A DNA stretch of 64,000 bases, taken from contig OZ252214.1 of assembly GCA_965248935.1 (NCBI GenBank), positions 2,976,001-3,040,000 of the forward strand, read 5' to 3'. The notes below the pieces were generated by a model that made no database searches, was not told where the DNA came from, and saw only the letters and a list, made by a program, of their open reading frames with translations. Both the position numbers and the translations under genes were made by a program. Numbering within the stretch: the stretch's first letter is position 1; every line of letters starts with the position of its first letter. Shown in pieces: positions 1-8,286 of this stretch. Source of the stretch: G032773895 sp965248935 (GTDB lineage Bacteria; Pseudomonadota; Gammaproteobacteria; Pseudomonadales; Cellvibrionaceae).

Positions 1-324
1 AGAGATCATCAAGACCATGGCCGTGCAAACCACCCGTGGCTGACCGGCTCTGCGGGTTGGGCCTACGTGGCCTGTACCAACTGGATGCTGGGTATTCAGT
101 TAACGTTTGATGGATTAGTCATTGACCCGTGCGTGCCGAGCGATTGGGAAGGCTTTGAAGTTCGTAGAGAATGGCGTGGTGCAGTCTTTAATGTCACCGT
201 TCAAAACCCGGATAAGGTCAGTAAAGGAGTGAAATCCGTTACTCTAAATGGTGAAGTCGTTGATGGTGCGATCCCTGCTCAAGCAGAGGGTTCTGTCAGT
301 GACGTTGTTGTTGTAATGGGGTAA
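1..324 (+). CDS. Cellobiose phosphorylase (GH94), 3' end only
   Basis: C-terminal 107 residues of a glycoside hydrolase family 94 phosphorylase; the frame is open to the left edge and the gene begins outside the window. The visible part contains the HPWLTGSAGW stretch and the CTNWMLGIQ segment followed by DP.VPSDW, typical of the C-terminal end of cellobiose/chitobiose phosphorylases. The enzyme phosphorolyses cellobiose to alpha-glucose-1-phosphate and glucose in the cytoplasm. The next gene is a phosphohexomutase that could convert the product to glucose-6-phosphate, so the two form a sensible catabolic pair. Substrate specificity within GH94 cannot be decided from this fragment; cellobiose is the best guess from context. 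Confidence 0.85.
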   Translation, partial: RDHQDHGRANHPWLTGSAGWAYVACTNWMLGIQLTFDGLVIDPCVPSDWEGFEVRREWRGAVFNVTVQNPDKVSKGVKSVTLNGEVVDGAIPAQAEGSVSDVVVVMG

Positions 325-392
325 TTTCCAAAAATAGGGCGCGCGCCCTGACTTGCTCATTTTTATTAGTCTGAGTATGTGTTTCTTAAAAT

Positions 393-422
393 AAGGGAGT
401 GGTCGAAAACGGCTGCTCCCTT
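393..422 (+). terminator. Hairpin after the GH94 gene
   Basis: The arms AAGGGAG (393-399) and CTCCCTT (416-422) can form a stem, followed by a short T/A-rich run. It sits between the GH94 stop and the phosphohexomutase start and is a plausible intrinsic terminator or processing site. A separate perfect 14-bp GC palindrome lies at 336-349. Confidence 0.5.
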
Positions 423-475
423 TATTAATCAATAATTCTATAAAACTGCCTAAGAGGCAGTAAAAAGAGGCCGTT

Positions 476-1888
476 ATGATTAAGTTTGGTACAGGTGGTT
501 GGCGAGCGCTGATTGGCGAAGAATTTACAGCGGAAAATGTTCGCTTGGTTTCTCAAGCAATTGCGAACCTAATGAAAGATAAAGGCGTAGCCGATTCGCC
601 CTTTGTGATTGGTTATGATCGCCGTTTTATCTCCGATAAAGCCGCCCGCTGGATGGCAGAAGTCTTGGCTGGCAATGGCATTAAAGTTGAATTAATTAAC
701 AAAGCGGTGCCTACTCCTATTGTTATGTTCTGCGTGAAAGACCAAAAGCTACCTTATGGTGCCTGTATTACCGCTTCCCATAATCCTGCTGACTACAACG
801 GCGTTAAATTCTTTACCGAAGGTGGTCGAGACGCAACGGAAGCGATGACCGACATTATCGAAGAGCAAATTGCCAAAATTTCTATTGATTCAGTAAAAAT
901 CAAAGAATATGACGAAGCAATAGAAGATGGCAGTATCGAAATTGTTCACCCAATTAACCTATTCGTGGACTCTATTATCGACGCATTGGATATTGAGTCT
1001 ATCAAAAAAGCCAACCTTCGAGTTTTACTTGACCCAATGTTTGGTGTGGCAAAAACTTCATTGCAAACCGTATTAATTTCTGCCCGTTGTGATGTGGACG
1101 TTATTAATGACCGCCACGACACCACCTTTGGTGGCCGCTTACCCTCACCAAGTGCGCACACACTATATAATCTGAGCCATCTAGTGCCTGAACGCGGTTA
1201 TGATATTGGTATTGGTACCGATGGTGACGCAGATCGCTTGGGTATTATTGATGAAAAAGGTCGCTTTGTTCACCCAAATGAAATTTTGGTTTTACTTTAT
1301 TACTACCTTATAAAATACAAAGGCCAAAAAGGTAGTGTTGTACGTAATATTGCGACCACGCATTTGCTGGATAAAATTGCAGAAGACCACGGTGAAAAAT
1401 GTATTGAAGTTCCGGTAGGCTTTAAATATATCTCCGCTGGTATGGACGCGAATGACTCGCTTATTGGTGGTGAAAGTTCTGGTGGCTTAACCATTCGCGG
1501 TCATATAAAAGGTAAAGACGGTATTTTTGCCGGCTCACTCTTAGTGGAGCTTATCAGTGTGACAGGCAAAAAACTGAGCGAAATCCTGGACGAAATTTAC
1601 GGTAAATACGGAACCTTCTTTACCGCCGAAGGGGACTGTAAATACAAAGCGAATAAGCGTCAATCTTTATGGGATATGATCTACAAAGATAAAAAATTAC
1701 CAGAGTTTTCTAAAGAAATTGAAAAAGTAAGCTATGCGGATGGTGCAAAAGTTTACTTTACCGATGGTTCCTGGGTCATTGCTCGCTTCTCCGGCACTGA
1801 GCCATTATTAAGAATCTTTGCGGAGGCCAGTACTGAAGAAGAGGCCAATTCACTTGTGCGGCAGGTTAAAAGCTTTTTGGCTCTTTAG
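476..1888 (+). CDS. Phosphoglucomutase/phosphomannomutase family protein
   Basis: 470-residue alpha-D-phosphohexomutase. The active-site phosphoserine loop TASHNP is at residues 99-104 (Ser101), the Mg2+-binding loop DGDAD at 249-253, the sugar-binding GGESSGG loop near 334, and the phosphate-binding RFSGTEP loop near 440, so all four domains are present and the length is normal for the family. It should interconvert glucose-1-phosphate and glucose-6-phosphate (possibly mannose phosphates). Placement directly after a GH94 phosphorylase supports a phosphoglucomutase role in cellobiose use. Start ATG 476 is preceded by a GAGG-like ribosome binding site. Confidence 0.88.
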   Translation: MIKFGTGGWRALIGEEFTAENVRLVSQAIANLMKDKGVADSPFVIGYDRRFISDKAARWMAEVLAGNGIKVELINKAVPTPIVMFCVKDQKLPYGACITASHNPADYNGVKFFTEGGRDATEAMTDIIEEQIAKISIDSVKIKEYDEAIEDGSIEIVHPINLFVDSIIDALDIESIKKANLRVLLDPMFGVAKTSLQTVLISARCDVDVINDRHDTTFGGRLPSPSAHTLYNLSHLVPERGYDIGIGTDGDADRLGIIDEKGRFVHPNEILVLLYYYLIKYKGQKGSVVRNIATTHLLDKIAEDHGEKCIEVPVGFKYISAGMDANDSLIGGESSGGLTIRGHIKGKDGIFAGSLLVELISVTGKKLSEILDEIYGKYGTFFTAEGDCKYKANKRQSLWDMIYKDKKLPEFSKEIEKVSYADGAKVYFTDGSWVIARFSGTEPLLRIFAEASTEEEANSLVRQVKSFLAL

Positions 1889-1896
1889 TAGTTCAG

Positions 1897-1937
1897 ACTT
1901 GATCTGACAGACACTGTCAAGTTGCCTAGTTTTTTTA
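1897..1937 (+). terminator. Probable terminator after the phosphohexomutase gene
   Basis: ACTTGA (1897-1902) can pair with TCAAGT (1917-1922); alternatively TGACAG (1905-1910) pairs with CTGTCA (1914-1919). A run of seven Ts follows at about 1930-1937. A diverged copy of the core (GATC-GAC-GACACTGTCA) recurs near 2014-2036. The rest of the gap to 2170 shows no coding signal. Confidence 0.45.
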
Positions 1938-2170
1938 CGATGAATCCGTAGGTTGAATCGTGCTACTAAGTACTGTTAATTATGGATTCAGTGGGTCACT
2001 TTGATTCGAGTTTAGATCAGACTGGACACTGTCAGTCATATCGAGTTCGAACTTAGTCAGATTACCAGAGCAAGTTTGAGCCAATATATCAAAATCGATA
2101 GTGAGCAAACCCTTACAAATCTGGAGAGGGTTAAAGTTTTCTCCAGGTCTAGCCTAAAGATATTTCTCTG

Positions 2171-2326
2171 TTATCTTTGATTCTTGAATTTATTCGCATA
2201 TTTGGATGCGGCTATCTTAGCCGCTGAAAATGCATTCTTAGGATCAACCTCACCTTTAAGTGGTGTTTGCTGTTTTTGATGATCGCTTAATTCTTTCTCA
2301 TTCTTTGTCGTTTTGTTCGTCGTCAT
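2171..2326 (-). CDS. Small hypothetical protein
   Basis: 51-residue, lysine-rich reading frame starting at ATG 2326; the last half (PKNAFSAAKIAASKYANKF) could form one amphipathic helix. It overlaps the end of the upstream 69-aa gene by about 29 bp, as expected for translational coupling in a small operon. A longer in-frame start at 2392 exists but would lie deep inside the upstream gene. No family recognised; it may be spurious. Confidence 0.35.
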   Translation of the reverse strand: MTTNKTTKNEKELSDHQKQQTPLKGEVDPKNAFSAAKIAASKYANKFKNQR

Positions 2327-2507
2327 CGGAAACGAATTCTCCTTCTTCATTGGGTTGCCCCCATGCCATGCCATCAGGTTCTTCGATTTCATCGCTCACG
2401 CCCTTGAGAAACTTGGAGCGCTTAGCGAATAATCTCGCTTTTTCTAGTTCTGATAAATTGCGTTCACGCTTTTCGCGCTCATCATCAATCGAGGTTATTT
2501 TAGTCAT
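2298..2507 (-). CDS. Small acidic hypothetical protein
   Basis: 69-residue highly charged protein: an N-terminal basic/acidic helical part (EREKRERNLSELEKARLF) and a strongly acidic tail ending DDDEQNDKE. It starts 6 nt after the stop of the upstream GNAT-like gene, with a GAG-type ribosome binding site in the gap, so the two are almost certainly co-transcribed. Composition suggests a soluble accessory or inhibitor-like protein, but no known family is recognised. Confidence 0.5.
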   Translation of the reverse strand: MTKITSIDDEREKRERNLSELEKARLFAKRSKFLKGVSDEIEEPDGMAWGQPNEEGEFVSDDDEQNDKE

Positions 2508-2513
2508 GTTTAT

Positions 2514-3038
2514 TTACTCTACTCTCGCTACGCAATAGTCACCGTTTGCGACATATCGAAAGCCTTGTCTAATATAATAGCGTCTTACTCGTGCATCAAT
2601 AGGGTTCATGCAACGAACTTCCTGCGCTCCTATCATTTTGGCATATACAAAAGCGGCAGTAACAGTCACCGGAAATACAGGTAGGTTAACATCAAGGCCG
2701 GGGGCGCGTTCGCCAAAATCAATTCTTAGGCCGCTTGTGCTGTATGTGGGTCGTCCAAGGGCTAAGCCGGCTAGTCGATTTTTGTGCCAAATAGCAGCTT
2801 CAAATCGTTTGGGGTAGCGAAATCGAAAAGAGCTATATGCTTCGAACCATTCCCATTCAATTTTTCGATTTGGGTTTTGCTCCCATTTACAAGCGTAATA
2901 GGCGCTCCTTGCTCGTTCGTTAAACAATGAAATATCAAGACCTGGATATTGTGCCTGAAGTTCTAATTTGGTGGCCAGCAAGGCGTTTTGCCTTAATAGG
3001 TTATAACGATTCTCCGCATCTGCGTGAGTCGGTAACAT
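2514..3038 (-). CDS. GNAT-like acyltransferase family protein
   Basis: 174 residues. The central part (IWHKNRLAGLALGRPTYS...LRIDFGERAP) and the C-terminal part (AFVYAKMIGAQEVRCMNPIDARVRRYYIRQGFRYV) resemble the beta4-alpha3 and alpha4-beta7 region of GNAT acetyltransferases, with a YYIRQGF motif like the common FYEKLGF ending. The N-terminal 70 residues are helical and unlike standard GNATs. ATG 3038 has a good AGGGA ribosome binding site. It is first in a three-gene minus-strand cluster bounded by gene-poor DNA, a layout common on mobile elements. Substrate unknown; the GNAT assignment is by motif only. Confidence 0.55.
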   Translation of the reverse strand: MLPTHADAENRYNLLRQNALLATKLELQAQYPGLDISLFNERARSAYYACKWEQNPNRKIEWEWFEAYSSFRFRYPKRFEAAIWHKNRLAGLALGRPTYSTSGLRIDFGERAPGLDVNLPVFPVTVTAAFVYAKMIGAQEVRCMNPIDARVRRYYIRQGFRYVANGDYCVARVE

Positions 3039-3211
3039 ACTTAGTTCCCTCAGTGTGAAAAATTAACAGTCTGTAGTTATGGGGGGGGATAGGTCAATTG
3101 AGGCTGGTATGAAGTGTGTACCCGTAGGCACTTTTTTGTATGTGAATCAAAAAATGACAGCCGATATGCTATGTTGGTTTAGGTGTCATGGCGGGAAACC
3201 TGTGAGCGAGT

Positions 3212-3394
3212 ATGCCTTCACCCAGAAAAAGAGCTGATGGTTCTCACCGTATTTTGTGTCTTCATCTGTACGAAGAAGATGTGTTTCGGAAGGATAAAAT
3301 TGACGAGAAAGTGTTTGACCTACGGGTTATTGGATATAAGGCTATGTCTTTTAATAATTCTCTTAATTCATTGAGGTCAAGCTCATCCAAATAG
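3212..3394 (+). CDS. Small hypothetical protein (doubtful)
   Basis: 60-residue basic frame in a 580-bp stretch with no other credible gene (3039-3622). The sequence MPSPRKRADGSHRILCLHLYEED looks protein-like in composition, but the ribosome binding site is weak and the last residues are a low-complexity serine run. It may be the remnant of a larger gene. The remaining DNA from 3395 to 3622 shows nothing I can identify. Confidence 0.25.
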   Translation: MPSPRKRADGSHRILCLHLYEEDVFRKDKIDEKVFDLRVIGYKAMSFNNSLNSLRSSSSK

Positions 3395-3622
3395 CTAAAG
3401 AAAGCTCGATTATTGAATAGTTCAAAAGTTGTTAACAGAGAGAGTCTTACTGTCTATATTATCCCGGCTGGATATTGAATTAATACAGGCGAGAATCCAA
3501 AAGTAGCAATTGAAATTGTCGCTTTTGGATAAATCGACCTATCATTTCTGAGCTATTATCGGTTATCTAGTTAATATGAATTTTCAGTTAAATACTAAAT
3601 CAAATATTGAGCCAATCCTATT

Positions 3623-4243
3623 ATGAACTGGTTAGCGCACACATTTCTCTCCAAAGATAGTATTGACTATCAGCTTGGGAATATATTGGCAGACCCGTTT
3701 AAAGGAAAAGTATGGCCCGGCGCAAGTCATAATTTTGCGTTGGGTATTGAAATGCATAAGTGTATTGATGCCTTTACCGATAGCCATCCAGTTGTATTAA
3801 GAAGTAAGTCTAGACTGGGCAAAAAAGGGTATCTGAAAGGGGTGATAGTGGATATTACTTATGACTATATGTTGGTCAAATATTGGGAGCAGTATTCGTC
3901 AGTAGATTTTAATGATTATTTGGATAAATTTTATTCCCGAGCGAAAGAGGCGGTTTTAGTCTATCCAAAAAAGGAGGCGGCGTTTGTTATGAGACTAATT
4001 GAATCTGATTATCTTAGAAATTATGATTCCTTAAATGGCCTTGCCGAGGCTTTTGGGCGAATTGATAACCGGTTGTCTGATAAGGTCTTAAAAAAAGAGT
4101 CGGCAAATAAATATTTGCCTTTAGTGGAAGCTCAAATGAGTCATATAGCAGGGGACTTTCATAGTTTTTTTCCAGACTTAATAAACTATGTTATGTCTAA
4201 ATCAAATGAAAGGGTATTAAATAATTGGATTTCGGCTTGTTAA
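3623..4243 (+). CDS. acpH: Acyl carrier protein phosphodiesterase (DUF479)
   Basis: 206-residue member of the AcpH/DUF479 family. The N-terminal MNWLAHTFLS and GNILADPFKGK segments match the family's opening motif, and the M.KCIDAFTDSHP segment carries the conserved His/Asp cluster of this HD-like phosphodiesterase. The known activity is hydrolytic removal of the 4'-phosphopantetheine arm from holo-ACP. Length is close to the E. coli enzyme. It is monocistronic here; no clear ribosome binding site precedes ATG 3623. Assignment by family is solid, physiological role less so. Confidence 0.85.
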   Translation: MNWLAHTFLSKDSIDYQLGNILADPFKGKVWPGASHNFALGIEMHKCIDAFTDSHPVVLRSKSRLGKKGYLKGVIVDITYDYMLVKYWEQYSSVDFNDYLDKFYSRAKEAVLVYPKKEAAFVMRLIESDYLRNYDSLNGLAEAFGRIDNRLSDKVLKKESANKYLPLVEAQMSHIAGDFHSFFPDLINYVMSKSNERVLNNWISAC

Positions 4244-4434
4244 GGTTTATCGAGTCGTTTTTATTGACGTTTATTTTTTCTTTAGTGAAGAGTTAGGGGC
4301 AATAGGTTCGATTTTATTAATATTAATGAAGGGCTTACACTTAAAAATGCACTATTTGATGTTATCCTTTGCTTATTTGATGCTTGCTGATGGGTCAATA
4401 AGTATTAGCAGGCCCTAGGTTCTATTTTTGTCGT

Positions 4435-5259
4435 ATGTTGTGTCGTATGTCTTTTTTTAACTTGTCAGAGAAGCTGTCTATATCCGTGCAACATAAAAGT
4501 TTGCGCTCGGTTGCTGATGAGGTTGCTGAACAGATGGGGGTGGCAGTATTGTCCTCTAGGCAGCCGCCAAGTACGCCTTATATTTTGATACTGTCAATGG
4601 ACGGTTATTCGATTGAAGATTTAACTCAGAAGGCAAAAACAATAATATCGGTTGATTTTGTTGGTGGGGCTATGGCCCACCGAAGAAAGTTTGGTGGCGG
4701 TAAAGGGCAGGATATTGCAAAAGCGGTTGGGTTGAATAAAGGGGTTAAGCCCAGGGTATTGGATCTGACAGCCGGTATGGGGCGAGATGCATTTGTTCTT
4801 GCGTCCCTTGGTTGTTCGGTTGTGATGGTGGAGCGTTCACCCCTTGTATCCCTTTTGTTGAAAGATGGGCTGAACCGGGCAAAAAAGCATGTCGAGATGA
4901 CGGCTGGCAACGATTTACTTACAGAGGTGCTTGCTCGTATAAGGCTTGTTGTGGGGGAAAGCTGTGATTTAGGTGGTAAACTAAACGATATTGAAAGTGA
5001 TGTGGTTTATTTGGACCCTATGTTTCCAGACCGCGCTAAGTCGGCAAAAGTTAAAAAGGATATGGCGATATTTCACGAGCTAGTGGGCAAGGATGAGGAT
5101 GCAGATAGGTTACTTGAGGTTGCTTTAAGTAAGGCGTTGCACCGGGTTGTGGTTAAGCGCCCACGTATTGCGCCCTATTTAGATGCACGTAAACCCAGCT
5201 ATCAGGTTTTGGGTAAATCTTCACGTTTTGATATCTATACTATTAAGGCATTTTCCTAG
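4435..5259 (+). CDS. rsmJ: 16S rRNA (guanine1516-N2)-methyltransferase RsmJ
   Basis: 274 residues. The diagnostic FVGGAMAHRRKFGGGKGQ segment, the SAM-binding motif LDLTAGMGRDAFVLASLG, the acidic VERSPL end of strand beta2, and VYLDPMFP (the catalytic DPMF motif) are all present, as is the C-terminal VVVKRP and RFDIY. It methylates G1516 of 16S rRNA. An alternative start at ATG 4447 would remove four residues; neither start has a strong ribosome binding site. Slightly longer than E. coli RsmJ at the N terminus. Confidence 0.93.
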   Translation: MLCRMSFFNLSEKLSISVQHKSLRSVADEVAEQMGVAVLSSRQPPSTPYILILSMDGYSIEDLTQKAKTIISVDFVGGAMAHRRKFGGGKGQDIAKAVGLNKGVKPRVLDLTAGMGRDAFVLASLGCSVVMVERSPLVSLLLKDGLNRAKKHVEMTAGNDLLTEVLARIRLVVGESCDLGGKLNDIESDVVYLDPMFPDRAKSAKVKKDMAIFHELVGKDEDADRLLEVALSKALHRVVVKRPRIAPYLDARKPSYQVLGKSSRFDIYTIKAFS

Positions 5260-5315
5260 CGGCTACTGAGTGCGGGTAGCTTTTTCGTTAGCCGGAATAG
5301 AGGTATTCTGGTTTG

Positions 5316-5603
5316 TTATTTTCTAATTTTGAATTGATAAATCCGCCCAATGATAAGGCGAATTTGCGCCATCATGGCTATGACAAATCCGTATCCCATC
5401 ATTATTAACCCGAAGAGTGTTATAAGTTCTTGTTTCAGTGAGGGGGGAAGGTTACTGCTTGCAAAATAAATGATGATTAACCCTACCGCGAAAAAAATGG
5501 CGCCATTGCGAAATTGTTTAAATACTGTTTGCAAAGGCGCGGTGTAATATAGGTGCAGCGCTTTTTTAATATGTTGTTTGTTAAGCTGCGTTAGGTCAAG
5601 CAT
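5316..5603 (-). CDS. Small inner-membrane protein with two TM segments
   Basis: 95 residues. Two hydrophobic segments are visible: about residues 33-48 (AIFFAVGLIIIYFA) and 62-80 (LITLFGLIMMGYGFVIAMM), with basic ends on both sides, so the termini are probably cytoplasmic. It overlaps the dapE stop by 8 nt and is therefore likely co-transcribed and translationally coupled. No family recognised; no enzymatic motif. Confidence 0.6.
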   Translation of the reverse strand: MLDLTQLNKQHIKKALHLYYTAPLQTVFKQFRNGAIFFAVGLIIIYFASSNLPPSLKQELITLFGLIMMGYGFVIAMMAQIRLIIGRIYQFKIRK

Positions 5604-6783
5604 GGTCGCTGTTGGTGTTTTGGGTTTCGTTAATAAGCAGATAATTTAAAATATGTTCGTACATATTGCTGAGTTTATCTAGGTCACTGGCTTTTACACA
5701 TTCATTGACTTGGTGAATAGTGGCATTAACAGGGCCAAGTTCCAATACCTGTGCGCCTGTGGGAGCAATAAAGCGCCCGTCGGAGGTGCCACCAGCGGTA
5801 GATAATTCTGTGTCTATATTTGCTGTTTTTTTAATTGCATTTATAGCCGCGTCCACTAAATCTCCTTGAGCGGTAAGAAAGGGTTGTCCCGATATATTCC
5901 AGCGTAAATCACGTTTTATGGTGTGTTTGTCGAGTATTGTCTCTACTCGTTCTTTGAGTTCGTCCGCTGTCACTTCGGTAGAGAAACGGAAATTAAACAC
6001 AATATGGGCTTCTCCTGGTATGACATTGGTGGCGCCGGTTCCACTGTTGAAATTCGAAACCTGGAAGCTTGTTGCTGGAAAAAAGTCGTTGCCTTTATCC
6101 CAAACTGTATTGGAGAGTTCGGCAAGTACTGGGGCAATAGCATGGATTGGGTTTTTGGCTAGGTGTGGGTAGGCCACATGCCCTTGAGTTCCTTTTACGG
6201 TTAATTCTGCACCGAGTGATCCACGACGGCCATTTTTAATGGTGTCGCCTACTTGCGCTGTACTTGAGGGTTCTCCAACGATGCACCATTTTATTTTTTC
6301 ATTTCGCTGTTCAAGCCATTCGATAATTTTCACCGTACCGTTAATGGCAATGCCTTCTTCGTCGCTGGTAATTAAAAATGCAATACGGCCTTTGTGGTTG
6401 GGATGTTTGGCAACAAAGTTTTCGCAGGCGATAACCATTGAGGCCAAGCTGCCTTTCATATCTGCTGCGCCTCTGCCATAAAGCATGTCATTTTTTACCA
6501 CAGGTTCAAATGGTGGCTGGTTCCAGTGTTTTTCGTCGCCGGTGGGCACTACGTCGGTATGGCCTGCGAAAGCGAGTATGGGGCCGTTTTCTCCCCGCAC
6601 AGCCCAGAAATTATCGACGTTATCAAAACGAAGTCTCTCCGTTTTAAAACCGATTTTTTCCAGGCGTTGAATCATTAATTCTTGGCAACCTTCGTCTTCA
6701 GGGGTGACCGAAGGGCGAGAGATAAGCTCGCAGGCGAATTGTAATGTAGGGGAGAGTTGTAATGTGGGGGAGAGTTGGCTCAT
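5596..6783 (-). CDS. dapE: Succinyl-diaminopimelate desuccinylase
   Basis: 395-residue M20-family metallohydrolase that releases succinate and LL-diaminopimelate, feeding lysine and peptidoglycan synthesis. Visible: FAGHTDVVPTG (metal His and Asp motif), GRGAADMKGSLA (bridging Asp), SDEEG (catalytic Glu), a dimerisation insert, and GGTSDGRF near the C terminus. ATG 6783 overlaps the dapD stop by one base (TAATG). The N terminus is extended by an 18-bp near-perfect tandem duplication (6739-6774) encoding LSPTLQ twice, just before the conserved FACELISRPSVTP. Confidence 0.96.
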   Translation of the reverse strand: MSQLSPTLQLSPTLQFACELISRPSVTPEDEGCQELMIQRLEKIGFKTERLRFDNVDNFWAVRGENGPILAFAGHTDVVPTGDEKHWNQPPFEPVVKNDMLYGRGAADMKGSLASMVIACENFVAKHPNHKGRIAFLITSDEEGIAINGTVKIIEWLEQRNEKIKWCIVGEPSSTAQVGDTIKNGRRGSLGAELTVKGTQGHVAYPHLAKNPIHAIAPVLAELSNTVWDKGNDFFPATSFQVSNFNSGTGATNVIPGEAHIVFNFRFSTEVTADELKERVETILDKHTIKRDLRWNISGQPFLTAQGDLVDAAINAIKKTANIDTELSTAGGTSDGRFIAPTGAQVLELGPVNATIHQVNECVKASDLDKLSNMYEHILNYLLINETQNTNSDHA

Positions 6784-7817
6784 TAGTTGTTCGCGTGTAG
6801 TTCTTCGTTAAGGGCAATAGCGGATTTGTTGGCTTTGCATTCGACGGTTCCTGTTAACGAGTTGCGGCGGAAAAGTAAGTCGGATTTTCCCGCTAGGTCC
6901 CGAGCTTTAATATTGTTAACAAGTTGGTTTTGGTCGTCCAGCAAAGCGACTTTTGTGCCGGCGGTAATATATAAGCCTGATTCCACAGTACAGCGGTCAC
7001 CCAAGGGGATGCCGATACCTGCGTTAGCTCCCAGTAAGCATTCTTTGCCAACTGAAATAATAATATTGCCGCCGCCAGAAAGCGTGCCCATGGTGGAGCA
7101 GCCTCCGCCTAGGTCAGAACCTTCACCAATAACAACGCCTGCTGAAATACGGCCTTCGACCATGCTTGTGCCGAGTGTACCGGCATTGAAGTTGACAAAG
7201 CCTTCGTGCATAACAGTAGTGCCTTCGCCAATATAGGCTCCCAAACGAACGCGAGCTGTGTGGGCGATACGCACACCTTTAGGGACAACGTATTGGCTCA
7301 TTTTAGGGAATTTGTCTACACAGTCTACAGAAAGCATTTTACCGGCGAGACGTGCTTTGAGCTGGCGAGAGGGAAGTTCTTCCAGGTCGATGGCGCCTTC
7401 GTTGGTCCAAGCGACGTTAGGTAAAACGCCAAAGGTGCCGTTTAAGTTGGTTTCGTGTGGTTTGACAAGCCTGTGTGAAAGCAGTTGTAATTTTAGGTAG
7501 GCTTCTGGCACAGAGCTTGGTGCTTCGTCCGTTTGCAGAAGCACGGCAACTAAGGGGCGGTTGCTGTCTTGAAATTGGGTTAGTATTTTTGCTAAATCTG
7601 TGGCGCCTGTTTCGGCAAGTGCGCTGGCTAGTGGGGCGATCTGATCTTTGGTTAGGTCGATGGCCTGGTTGCCGGACTCGTACCCCAATATTTGCGCGGC
7701 TGCATGAACAAGGTCACTATTGGGGTTAAGGAGAGGCTGTGGGTAAAATACTTCTAGCCATTCGTTTTTACTATTTTGTGTGCCTACACCAAAGCCTAAG
7801 CTGTAGAGGTCGGTCAT
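6783..7817 (-). CDS. dapD: 2,3,4,5-tetrahydropyridine-2,6-dicarboxylate N-succinyltransferase
   Basis: 344 residues, the long form found in Pseudomonas-type gammaproteobacteria rather than the about 274-aa enterobacterial form. The C-terminal half is a left-handed beta-helix with hexapeptide repeats (GAYIGEGTTVMHEGFVNFNAG..., GVVIGEGSDLGGG). It succinylates tetrahydrodipicolinate using succinyl-CoA, the step before DapC and DapE, both encoded in this cluster. Start ATG 7817. Confidence 0.96.
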   Translation of the reverse strand: MTDLYSLGFGVGTQNSKNEWLEVFYPQPLLNPNSDLVHAAAQILGYESGNQAIDLTKDQIAPLASALAETGATDLAKILTQFQDSNRPLVAVLLQTDEAPSSVPEAYLKLQLLSHRLVKPHETNLNGTFGVLPNVAWTNEGAIDLEELPSRQLKARLAGKMLSVDCVDKFPKMSQYVVPKGVRIAHTARVRLGAYIGEGTTVMHEGFVNFNAGTLGTSMVEGRISAGVVIGEGSDLGGGCSTMGTLSGGGNIIISVGKECLLGANAGIGIPLGDRCTVESGLYITAGTKVALLDDQNQLVNNIKARDLAGKSDLLFRRNSLTGTVECKANKSAIALNEELHANN

Positions 7818-7845
7818 GTTATTGCCTTTTAGGTAATAAAATTTA

Positions 7846-8193
7846 TTATGAGTTGAAAATGGCTTCGTATTCAGCCGGCTTAAACCCCAGGTGAGTTGTC
7901 TTATCTGTTACCAGAACCGGGCGCTTAATTAAGGTTGGCATTGCGACTAATGTGTCGAGCCCCTCTCCTTTTTCGAGGTCGCTTTTTTGCGTGTCTGTGA
8001 GCTGTTTCCAGCTTGTGCTTCTTTTGTTGACTAGCTTGTCCGCGCCGAGTTGATTTATCCATTCAGAGATCTGTTTTACGGTTAAGCCGTCTGCGCGAAA
8101 GTCGTGGAATTGGTGTTCTATGCCATTGCTATCGAGCCATTTGAGTGCTTTTCGCACGGTATCGCAGTTTTTAATGCCGTATATTGTTGTCAT
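7846..8193 (-). CDS. ArsC/Spx/YffB-family reductase-like protein
   Basis: 115 residues with the thioredoxin-like fold of the ArsC family: MTTIYGIKNCDTVRKALKWL supplies the single conserved cysteine at residue 10 (xCDT), and the RPVLV segment near residue 92 carries the conserved Arg-Pro. This is the YffB-like subgroup often found beside dapD/dapE in gammaproteobacteria; its biochemical role is not established, so I do not call it an arsenate reductase. It lies 28 bp upstream of dapD on the same strand. Confidence 0.85.
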   Translation of the reverse strand: MTTIYGIKNCDTVRKALKWLDSNGIEHQFHDFRADGLTVKQISEWINQLGADKLVNKRSTSWKQLTDTQKSDLEKGEGLDTLVAMPTLIKRPVLVTDKTTHLGFKPAEYEAIFNS

Positions 8194-8286
8194 GGTTTTG
8201 ATAATCTGAGGTGTGCCTAAAAAGGAGGCGGAATCATATCAAATTCTTGCTGTAGCTTCATTCATTCATGGTGGCGTGAAAGTTCT

